DNA from: Salticus scenicus
Lineage: Eukaryota; Arthropoda; Arachnida; Araneae; Salticidae
Direction of reading: 5' to 3'
DNA length: 64,000 nt
Assembly (NCBI GenBank): GCA_963930645.1
Contig: OZ005660.1
Location: 203,574,927-203,638,926 of the forward strand
Below are positions 55,275 through 64,000 of the stretch, one piece after another (position 1 is the stretch's first letter; every line of letters begins with the position of its first letter). The notes beneath the pieces were generated by a model. That model saw only the letters and a list, made by a program, of their open reading frames with translations. It searched no databases and was not told the DNA's origin. Both the position numbers and the translations under genes were made by a program.

Positions 55275-57455
55275 TGTCTTACTTAGCCTATAATATGGTG
55301 TAATAAAGCTTATCCTACTCTTTGATGCTATCTTTGTTTATAAGCAATTACAATATTTGATTGTGATGGCCTATTACTATAATGAAACTATATATTTGTT
55401 TAGTTGGAGAAATGATTGCCTATTTTTAGGCATTTTTAATCACCGTTTTCAAAAAATTATTATTTTAATAAACTATTGCATAAATGAATCATGCCCTGTT
55501 TCTATTAAAATTTGTATTTGTTTTGCTTAAGAATTTGATGTCGAATATAGGAAAAATTTTGGGATTTTTGTCCGCTTGCATGATTTTTCTGTGAGAAAGT
55601 TTTGGGACCATCTAAAAATAGATGGAAGGTAAACGTTAAAAGTATTATAAAGTATTGCATTAAAAACAAGACAATAGAAATTGTTAAGTGGCATCTATTG
55701 TTAATAAGCAGTGTAAGAGGCATTCTCTGCATATGTCATATTTAAAGTGCATCAATTTGGCAAATAATTAAACTTTTTCCTTAACACTTTACTCTTTAGG
55801 GCTTTGGTTATCCTTAATCTGGATTCTCATCAGAGGAAAAAACAGAATGAGAATTTCTCACTCTTCCTCCAAAACATAGTGAGATTTCTGAGAAATAAGT
55901 GACACCCCCCCCCCCAAAAAAAAAAATATATATATATATAATAATAATAATAATAATAAATAAACTTTGAATAGTAATAGGTCTTTTACATGAGTACACA
56001 GAGATTGAATTCATATCTGTAATTAATGAGATTTTTTTTTTTAATGGTTTTTGAGTTTTGTGGGTTTTTTTTTTTTTATAGCAGGTGTAGAGCAGAGATA
56101 ACTAGAGCCTAATTCCTACTCATTTGAGCAGGTTTTTCTTCTAAGACAGATTTCGAGATTTGAAACTTTAGAAGATTTGCACTTTTAGAATGTAGAAAAC
56201 GAGGGGAAAAACAAGCTAAAAATCCCTAGAAAAAGCATGGGATGAAAACGAAAAAGACTCACAATGTCAAGTCTGTAATAATAATAAAGAAAAAAAAAAA
56301 AAAAAAGAGAGAAAAAAAGACTAACACCAGAAGAAATAAATGGACAAAATTGACTAGAAAAAAACACCGAAGAGCGGGAATGGATGGGTTGGGACATTAA
56401 AGCTGTCGTCGAGGTTTTAATACGACAGGCGCATTTGCAAAAGTAGAATAGCAAAAAAATTTTTTTTCGGGGGGAAAAGGGGGGGTCTGTATTCCGTTGA
56501 ATGGATGAGGGGTATGGGGGACCAAGAAGCCGTATATACTTGAGGAAATTAGGGTCCGGTTTGTTTGTCACATGTTTTTTCTCTCATAGGACAAATGTAA
56601 GTCAAAAATGAAATGATTTAAAAAAGATATATATATTTTTTTTAATCGATTTCTGAAAAAAAAAGTGCGGAACCCTGCCCTTAAGCTATGAGTTAATTGT
56701 GCCGTTTTGTTTCCTTAACAATTGTTACAAATACGCTATTATGCTATTATGGGTTTATCAAATTTGCTTTGTTTCCTAAAACTTTTCTCTCGTAGGGACT
56801 TTCTCCTCGCGGGCCATCTTTGTCAATCATTATTTAGAATCAGCGATATTCAATAGAATGAAAACGTGTACCACTAAGACAGTGACTGAAGATGTTGAAG
56901 ACGTTAAAAAGAGAAAAAAAATACCTAACTTGTTCCACTTCCTTGTTCGTTAGGTCACTTGGTTACGGCAGTTCACCAGAAAGATCTGTTGACTTACATC
57001 GTGCTTTTCGAACGTTTTGCTGCGGACCATTTTGCTTTTTTCTTCTTTATTATCATTTTTTTTCTTCATTTTGTGTTTATATTGCTTCCAGCTTGTTACG
57101 TGAGATCCGTTACCTTCCACGGGTACCTGACGGTATTTCCTCATTCTTGGTGTTTTTGTTTTATTGTTGAAGGTCACGGCTGGTTAATGACCCGCTTTAC
57201 CGCGCCGCGATCGGCTGCGGTTTTCTGTGGCCAAAGATTGTTTATGAATTTATTAAACCTGAACGGAGGTTTTCTCCATCACCACCGTTATTTTGTCGTT
57301 TTCTGTGGGAGATGCCATCGCGGATTTAGAGCTTGTCTTAATGACTGTTATAATGAAAGTTTCTCGTTCTGCTAATGAGTGTTGTGTTGCACGAAAGAGA
57401 TACTTGTGATTGTAATGTACTGTAATAGGTTCTTGTGTACATACTTAATAAATAT
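55275..57455. other. No confirmed gene; GC-richer segment at 56800-57400
   Basis: 55275-56600 is AT-rich with C/A/TA runs (55905-55950) and nothing recognisable. 56790-57400 has higher GC content and a 138-codon open frame (56959-57375) whose translation is Phe/His/Cys-rich without domain features. It could be an untranslated exon or promoter-proximal DNA, but I cannot support a gene. Confidence 0.25.
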
Positions 57456-57462
57456 GTTCGTG

Positions 57463-57637
57463 CAGTGGCGGATCCAGAACTTAACTTTGGGTTGGGGGGG
57501 GCTAAGATTTTTTAAGATGTTATTTCAGATTCATGAAAAGTTTACAATTGTAATATTCAATTGTGAATGTCAGTACTTTTTTTTTTTGGGGGGGGGGCTT
57601 TATCCCCTAGTCCCCCCCCCCCTTAGATCCGCCACTG
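57463..57637. mobile_element. hAT-type MITE, CAGTGGCGGATCC family, copy 2
   Basis: CAGTGGCGGATCCAGAAC at the left and AGATCCGCCACTG at the right. It shares the body words CTAAGATTTTT, GTTATT.CAGAT, AATTGTGAATGTCAGTACTTT and a G-run with copy 1 at 10633-10846. Flanks TGTTCGTG and GCTTCGTG match at six of eight positions, an aged TSD. Confidence 0.8.
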
Positions 57638-57736
57638 GCTTCGTGGTATAATCAATGTAGATCTTTCAGAAGTGTTAAATGTTCTGCCTTCCGGAAAGTG
57701 TAACTCTGCAACTGAATTCGGAAAAATAATCCAGTC

Positions 57737-58293
57737 CAATGTTGCCAGACGGTCGACAGTCAGTTTCCACAAACAGGCTTTCAAATTTTCCCCAATCAGA
57801 GTTTTTTCCCCAAAAATCCCCAACTCAATTTCTACTAAAAAAGTAATTTTTTTTAAATATTTAGCAAATTTTGTCCAAATTTTTCCCCAAATGACGCTCA
57901 TTTTTGAAAAAAAATTCCCATATAAAAAAAATAACTTTTATATACACACTTAGCTATCAGAAAACTTTAAATTTGCGTAAAGTATTTTAGTGCTGAAGAT
58001 GTACGCAAGATGTACTATCCTAAGGATGACTTGGGAAGAAGGAATACTTTCAATAGCCCCTACATGCTAAAAAAAAAAAAAAAAAAAAAAAACTGTTAAA
58101 ATGACAAATTCCAATAGTTGGCAATGCTGTAAACTTAACAGGTAGACTAAAATGTCAAAAAGTTTTAAAATTCCCCTGATTTCCCCCCAAAAATTTCAAA
58201 AATCCCCTCGAATTTCCCCACAAACGTTCGGTCCCCAAAATTGTCCCCAGAAGCCCCCAAAATGGGGATTAAATTCCCAATCTGGCAACACTG
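57737..58293. mobile_element. hAT-type MITE (CAGTGTTGCCAGA), 557 bp
   Basis: Left end CAATGTTGCCAGACG, complement of right end CAGTGTTGCCAGATTGG, exact 8-bp TSD ATCCAGTC at 57729-57736 and 58294-58301. Interior arms are rich in TTCCCC/CCCCAAAA words, a pattern common in hAT MITEs. An A-run lies at 58071-58091. Confidence 0.85.
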
Positions 58294-58301
58294 ATCCAGT
58301 C

Positions 58302-61190
58302 TCTCGAATAATGCTCCCCCCCCCTTGAGGTATTATAATTTTTATGACAAAAGATAGTTGTTTTCCAACGTTCTTTCCTTTTGATTAAATTGTCTTTTAC
58401 TGTCTGGCAAAAGATAATTTCGATGGTGCAAGATGCTTCATGTGGCAAACTCCATGAGATTTCGTTTAAAGGAAAAGGAAAAAGTAACTTTTTTTTATTA
58501 TTATTATTTGCTTATGTCTATAATCAAGTTTTACAATGTGGGAGGGTACGAGTCCCGGTTGCAACTTTGCAAGTCACCCTTTCGATATGATCTTTCTACT
58601 ATGTTTACGCAAGGTGGCTGTATTAACTGAAAAACTTAGTATTTGGTAATGTCGGGAAATTTAAAAGTCGAATAAAATGTCAGGAAATGTATCATTCTAA
58701 ATCTAGAACTACATTTCTTTTAATATATATATATATATATAATTTGAATTGTTTAGTACCGTTGTAACACTCAGCAGACAAAAGATAGATGAAGATACCA
58801 ACATAAAATAGATTTTAATTGAGATTTATTTCGATTAAAATTAGTTCAGTATTAATTTAATTTGAGTACCAATGAATAGTAAAAACAAGTTAAAGTACTT
58901 ACGCATAAGAGAAATGACACTAACATAACACATAAGCCTAACGATGAGAGAATTTGCAAAAACTAAGAATTATTAGTAACAGTCAACATTTGAGAGAAAA
59001 GAGAAAGGATAAATTCACCAAAGAGTTCCTTTCAAAAGAATATATATATATTGTTTGTGTGTGATATATAAACGAATGGTGAATAGTTTATATGGCGTAT
59101 TCTATGCAAAAAGATTTTATGTTAATCTAGATTTTTTTTGTGCATATAGAAAGTATAAGTTTATTTCATTATATTCAATGCAGTCTAAAGAAATGTTGAA
59201 ATGTATCTACGTGAAATTTGTATATCGGTCAAATGGTACACGAACCGTTTGACCTATATTATTAAAAAGTAAGGATATATCAAATAATATCTCAATATGA
59301 TACCAGTGTTCCAAACTTCTTAATTTCATTCCGGAGAATTGTTAGTACCCTTTTTTCACACTACAACTGTTGTAGAACAACTTTCGATTAAATAAGAAAA
59401 TTGTTCTTCATGGTAGGTATGAAAGAAAAGCCGGTTACTAAGAATGCTCCAGAATAAATTATAAATTTGGCTACTCTGCGATCTAGTTTTAAAATATCGA
59501 ATTTGGATATCCTGCTTTTTTTTTCCTTTCTTCTTCTTCCCTCTTTTTTTTTTTTTTTTTTTTTTTTCTTAAAGCTATGTAAGAATAATAGACAACATAC
59601 AAACAAACGTCTAGAAACCTGATTTTCAGATTCATAGAGACGTAGGACCCTATATCATGTAATTTATAGCAAAAATTCATTTTCGAAAATTTGATACGAA
59701 CACAACACTTCCTCAATCATGTAAGAGTCAGAGAAAGTAAAAAGGGGGGGAAAAAGTATGTCATACAAAAAAGAAGTTTCCTCTCCTCTTGAAATTTTGT
59801 AATTCCCTTTGTGGACGAAACTAAAATCCGTTTTTTACGAACATGATCCTTTAACTTATTATTATTTATTTGAAACCGCATTCGAAATGTAACTGTTTAA
59901 GAAGCGTCTTACCCTCTCAGAATGTACAGATTTGTCCTAATTACTTTCTCTGCTTGCAATACCTTGGTCAATTTTGTTGGCCAGTATGTGTTTCCTCTTC
60001 CTTGGAATCTCCGACACGTGCCTTAACCGATTTATTTAATGTATTTCGTTTTGGCTTTTTTTTTTTATTCAATATCTGTCATTAATGTTCAATTATGTTT
60101 TCCTAATCACATCGAAGATTAATCGTCTGTCATGTATGTCAAACAACACTCCTCAAAATTATTGATGATTATTGAATAAAAAAGTCCTTAAATTTGGCAA
60201 CAGTGTTAGTAAACTTAAGAAAATTAATTAAATCTTTGAGGCAATAGAAATCATAACTTTGAAATTTCAGGTGGTTATTGGTTAAATTAAATAATAATAC
60301 ACCAAAAAGACATTAAATGGAGGGGGGGGGAGACATTTTCAAACATTAAATACATTAAATACATTAAATTTGCAAATAAATAAATAAAATAAAAATAAAT
60401 AAATGTGAGAGACGGGAAAAAAATTCAAACGAGGACGCAGATTGTCGGGTGGTTTCATTTGAAGTCACTGTACCTCAAAAAGTTAAAGCAGTTGGTAGCT
60501 AAAATCTAAATCAGTCTTTTACAGATTTTAGTAATTTCACTCACATTGACCATTTCCTCCCTACTAATAAGAAAAAGTGCGATCATAATTTAGGAGTTAT
60601 GCACACACGCACGCAGTAGAATTATGCACGTCTGTGTAAGCTTGTAACTCGAGGCTGATCCATATGATTTTGCATTTTGTGCAAGGATGCTTCTTTGATC
60701 AAATTAACCCATTTTATCCCATTGTCCTATTTAAAGGACAGCTGAAAAATAGCATATAGAAATCAGATTTTGCTTGGTGCGGATATTTTGTCAGCTGGAA
60801 TATATAATGGTATATATAAGCTCCCTCCTCTTCCTCCATCTGGAATCTTTGTTTAATCATTACATTAGAGGGCGTGGTTTATCTTCTCTTTGCGGTTGAA
60901 AATTCTTTCTGGAGAACTATCATGTAAATAAGAAAGTATTATGCAGATAAAGCAAAACTTTATACTCGGAAAGCACTTTTCAGTATTGAAGAGAACACTA
61001 AAACATACAGGTGCAAATTTCATCCTCTTTATTTCAATGTCCCTACGTACAAGGTGGATAAGATTTCTTATACAGGATATTTGGATTATCATTTTTAGGT
61101 AATAGTTTTATTTTGATCTTCGTTTTTTCTGGTTTTACTATGGGTGTTTCGTGTCTGTGAACAAAGAAATTCTTAGCTTTTGCTTTCTTT
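58302..61190. other. AT-rich stretch upstream of the cellular exon; intron or intergenic
   Basis: C-run at 58316-58324, (TA)n at 58723-58741, T-run at 59545-59568, G-run at 60321-60330. GAATAAAAAAGTCC with AAATTTGGCAACAGTG near 60174-60206 echoes the MITE at 27640. No other exon of the downstream gene could be recognised, so this is probably intron if the exon call is right. Confidence 0.3.
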
Positions 61191-61197
61191 GTGACAG

Positions 61198-61628
61198 AAA
61201 AACATCCATTTTTTAGCATATTTGCATTCTACCAGGCCCTTGGAAACGTTAGAAAGTGCTTTTGCAAAAGAGGAACAGGCAACAATCCTATACAATCATT
61301 TTGCATAAATGCGTCTATCATCTATGGGGCACCACTAATATACTTAAGTTCCATTTCTGGCATCTGCCCACTTCAGAAAAAGTATTTTAAAGATTGTTTT
61401 AGAAAAATAAATCTCATGTCATTGGTTAAAATCCTTGTTGGTCTGACAAGTACATATTTAATTGACTTTCTGTTTTATAATTTCGCTATGACATACGGAA
61501 ATTGTCTAATCTCAAATGTTGATTTATTCGTCTTTGGTAAATGGCTTGTCCATAAAATGGGAACTGGCCGGACGAAAAATGATTTATATCCATTTACAAA
61601 AAACTGCTGCTGTGGACCCATTCCGTAA
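61198..61628 (+). CDS. Probable terminal exon of a multi-pass membrane protein; possibly glucose-6-phosphatase-like
   Basis: This is the only stretch that looks like a host exon. A polypyrimidine tract ends in TTTGTGACAG|AA at 61197, and the frame stays open for about 143 codons to TAA at 61626-61628. The GTG at 61191 is just the frame edge, so coding starts at the splice acceptor. The product has hydrophobic segments near residues 35-58 (FCINASIIYGAPLIYLSSI), 78-98 (LVKILVGLTSTYLIDFLFY) and 108-122, separated by Cys/Lys-rich loops, and a C-terminal CCCGPIP. The spacing of P..S...N.....G..L...S and the later FY...(about 25)...MG block resembles the last exon of animal glucose-6-phosphatase, an ER membrane enzyme that hydrolyses glucose-6-phosphate. 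The catalytic residues would be in earlier exons, which are not seen. The family name is tentative; the exon itself is likelier. Confidence 0.45.
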
Positions 61629-62100
61629 ATATGTCGAGTTTTTCTATTGCCTGCTGCGCTTAGATAGATTGTAATTGATTGCTTTGAAGCAATGATTTAA
61701 TTGGAATAACAATAATTTATTTTATCGTTATTCTAATTCGTTAGGGAAGGGACAGTTAAAAAGCAGAAAACAAATGAACCCTGTGGAGAAGGCGTTGGTT
61801 CAGTTCTGAAAAGCAAAACAAAAATCATTCAGTCAGATCATTTATATGTGAGAACTTTCACTTGTTATCTTTTTATTTTCTCTTTCCCATTAAGATAGTA
61901 TTTTGGGTTCAAATTCTGAGAATTCAGTTTTTGCTGTAATTACGCATTATTACGGTCTTCTTGAATTCAAAAATCATATTTTGGTGTCTGGACTCCCCCC
62001 CCCCCCCCCCGTACACACAAAGTCAGTATCTTAACCTTCAAATCCAAATGGGATGTAGGATCCACTGGATCCCAGTACTCAGATAAGTAGTCTTAAACTT
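61629..62100. other. 3' flank of the exon, no further gene
   Basis: AT-rich; C-run at 61995-62011. Probably includes the 3' UTR. No unambiguous AATAAA in the expected position. Confidence 0.3.
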
Positions 62101-62103
62101 TAA

Positions 62104-62358
62104 CCCCTTGAACTGCAATTTATTTTCAGTCAGCACTGCTCACGCAGACAATTTAATTTTCTTAGTTTTAAGAGGAGGGATTGATATAGAAACTTACAGT
62201 TTTGTTGCTCAAATAATTTGTTATTATTAAAAATAATATTTGTTTCGCACATTTATTTTGATTTATATGAATGTTTATTGTTATATATATACATATAAGA
62301 ATATAATTAGTGTCGGGAAATTCATGACGAGCTGGACTCGTCATTTCAGTTCAAGGGG
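62104..62358. mobile_element. piggyBac-like MITE (TTAA, CCCCTTGAACTG termini)
   Basis: TTAA at 62100-62103 and 62359-62362. Termini CCCCTTGAACTG and the exact complement CAGTTCAAGGGG. 255 bp with no gene. Different family from the one at 27478, whose ends are CCCTTTGCCGG. Confidence 0.8.
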
Positions 62359-62362
62359 TTAA

Positions 62363-63404
62363 TGTTTTAAAATACTTATCCCATTGAGGCCGAGGAATCC
62401 GTATAAAAATTTTAAATTAGTTATATACACAAATGCAATTAAGATTTTAAATAATTTTCTAAGATAATTTCAATATACTAAAAATATTTTTACAAAATTG
62501 AAATTATTCAAGCCTTGAAACAAGCCGATAGGCCTAAGATTGTGGACTGTGCAGCAAACATGCTAAGGCGGATAGAGGTTAGCTGAATTTCGTGATCGCA
62601 TAATTTCTACAGCGAAGCTTTCTTTCCTCTTTCTGGCATAATAAATCGCCACAATGTGTGCATATATGAATCTGAAAAACCCTGGGAGTAGTGTAAAGTA
62701 CAGAGGGACTCCCCAAAGATTAATGTATTGTTCAGACTATGTACGACTGCACCATTGTCCCCCTTTTTTTTTCCCTTGATGAAAATCGTTATTTGTCATT
62801 TTATTAGACATCTTGGAAAATTTCGTATTTCCAAAATTCGAAAAGCTTAAGTCACATGTCGTTTAGCAACAAAATGGTGATTGGCGTATCATCGTTTGTT
62901 GACCGTATCATCGTATTTGAATGACCATTTCTAGAGCCTCTATAATACAGGCCGACTTATCGTCCTCCATATTTGCCCCCATTTGGAACCGCGCTTCCCG
63001 ACTGGCGCGCTTATTGCTTTATTGGCGAGTTTGAATGAAGGTTTCTTTTCTCAGAGTTCAGCGCGATATTTAACACGGCATATATAATAGTTCTTTTCTT
63101 AATTCGAGGCTGCACTTAATCGGTAGTGATTTCTGCAGTAGTGAATAACATTTCTTGTTCAATAATATGAGAAATGTTAAATTTTGCTTTGGTTCGTTTA
63201 ATTGTCAGATATAAAAATAATTTAATTTTCATCAAGATTTTATAACTTAATTTAATTGCAAAATAATTTTTAAAGTTTTTAACAATTTATTTTAAAATTA
63301 TATATAGATGTTTATTGTTATTGTGCAAATACTGTGTAATTTAATATATATATATATTAACAACACTTTCATTAGTATAGATGCAGAAATATAGAACGAA
63401 AATA
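62363..63404. other. No supported gene
   Basis: GC-richer part at 62840-63080 (GGAACCGCGCTTCCCGACTG, GGCGCGCTTATTGC) has no open frame of note; it could be regulatory. (TA)n at 63343-63358. Confidence 0.25.
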
Positions 63405-63740
63405 AACTAGTACGTTGTGGCCACCACATGAATTTCTTCTATATTTTCCTATACTAATTCACTCAGTAAAAATAATTTATTAAAATTTTTATTTAAAAAA
63501 ATTATCTTCCATGATAATGCAGACGATTTCCATATTAGAGAAGTAGTATAACACTAAATATCCAAAAGAAAGTCAATTTTATTATCAATATTACATTAAT
63601 TTTTTTTTTTTTTTTTTTTGTTAAAAATGAAGAAAATCGATAACTTTATTTTAAATTATCGCAGATCGATGGTTCAACCATTCGTTTTAAAGGTATTGGC
63701 AAGCTCTTTTGAACGATACCCATCATGAAAAAAAAAAAAA
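63405..63740 (-). mobile_element. HINE/Helentron-like repeat, 3' portion, minus orientation
   Basis: On the minus strand: GGTATCGTTCAAAAGAGC, AACGAATGGTTGAACCATCG, GCGATAATTTAAAATAAAG, then AATATAGAAGAAATTCATGT and GGTGGCCACAACGTACTAG followed by TTTAT. The middle part matches 24180-24390 in the opposite orientation, so these two copies belong to one subfamily. Confidence 0.55.
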
Positions 63741-63794
63741 AAAAAAATCCACAGATGTTGGCACAAAATTGACTTTCTCTCAACATTTAGTTTT

Positions 63795-64000
63795 ATACAT
63801 CTCCTCCGAGACGAAAGCGCTCAAAGCTGGTAGATGGAAGGTGCCGAGTTCGATCCCAGGTCACGCTCATTCACCTAGTCGTTCGGAGTTTTCCGTGGTT
63901 TCCTCCGAAACTCGAGTAAATACGGACTAGGACCCCTTAGAAAAACCCCCATGGAGGGCATTTCCCCTACAGGCCTAGGACACATGCGGAGACAATCGGT
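63795..64000 (+). mobile_element. tRNA-derived SINE, shared family, copy D (cut by window end)
   Basis: Head GAGACGAAAGCGCTCAAAGC with TGGTAGATGG, B box AGTTCGATCCCAGGTCACG, body CGAGTAAATACGGACTAGG, CCCTTAGAAAAACCC, GGAGGGCATTTCCCC and AGGCCTAGGACACATG. It matches the block order of copies at 12404, 16368 and 42070. The tail lies beyond the window. Confidence 0.7.

Noticed and set aside
56959..57375. 138-codon open frame as a protein-coding gene.
   Set aside because: The translation is a Phe/His/Cys-rich low-information sequence with a TTT/TTC-run region; no splice or domain evidence.
63840..63860. tRNA gene suggested by the B box GTTCGATCCC.
   Set aside because: The surrounding blocks match the SINE family at 12404, 16368 and 42070.
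1..64000. CRISPR arrays, operons, ribosome-binding sites or other prokaryotic features.
   Set aside because: The sequence is clearly eukaryotic; repeat spacing is not CRISPR-like anywhere.

Overview
The window is AT-rich eukaryotic DNA packed with nested transposable elements. Long homopolymers, (TA)n tracts, LINE, gypsy, Tc1/mariner, pogo, hAT, piggyBac, Penelope-type, Helentron-type and Maverick-type signatures, and tRNA-derived SINEs, fit an arthropod. I suspect a chelicerate such as a spider, but nothing in the sequence proves it. Only one stretch looks like a cellular gene: a probable terminal exon at 61198-61628 (+), tentatively a glucose-6-phosphatase-like membrane protein. Everything else is mobile-element sequence or unassigned AT-rich DNA.

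Layout. 1-2330: 3' part of a frameshifted LINE (RT, RNase H, zinc knuckle). About 2400-9710: a long-inverted-repeat DNA element interrupted by a dead pogo/Tigger copy (2494-4110) and a very young gypsy LTR retrotransposon (4141-9157; two 385-bp LTRs, TSD ACTT, one pol frameshift). 9838-10931: a minus-strand tRNA-derived SINE interrupted by a MITE that is itself interrupted by a hAT MITE. 11-19 kb: AT-rich DNA with SINEs, a piggyBac-like element and back-to-back hammerhead-ribozyme motifs of the Penelope type. 19-24 kb: copies of a repeat family with Helentron/HINE-like architecture, one split by a 1.57-kb hAT element. 25-33 kb: several MITEs nested in each other. 34215-46467: the centrepiece, a giant palindromic element. 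46.6-52 kb: more HINE-like copies and a 3.7-kb hAT with two further elements inside it. 53-55.3 kb: a palindromic mariner-type MITE whose exact centre took a Tc1-like copy and another MITE. 57.4-58.3 kb: two hAT MITEs. 61-64 kb: the cellular exon, a piggyBac MITE, a HINE-like copy and a SINE cut by the window edge.

The giant element. Its ends are inverted copies beginning AGTAGGG, flanked by a 6-bp direct repeat AAAATC. 5'-AG ends with 6-bp TSDs are the hallmark of Maverick/Polinton elements. Almost the whole element is arms: about 3.34 kb each, inverted around a loop of about 330 bp. Each arm carries the same two reading frames (151 and 97 codons), so every gene exists as a mirror pair. The second frame has an in-frame stop followed by more conserved-looking sequence (GSGW, SSYI) that resembles the region upstream of family B DNA polymerases in metazoan mobile elements; no polymerase, integrase or capsid is present. 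A 5.23-kb hAT element (TSD ATTGATAT) sits in the left arm only. I read this as a non-autonomous, foldback derivative of a Maverick-like element, about 7.0 kb before the hAT landed.
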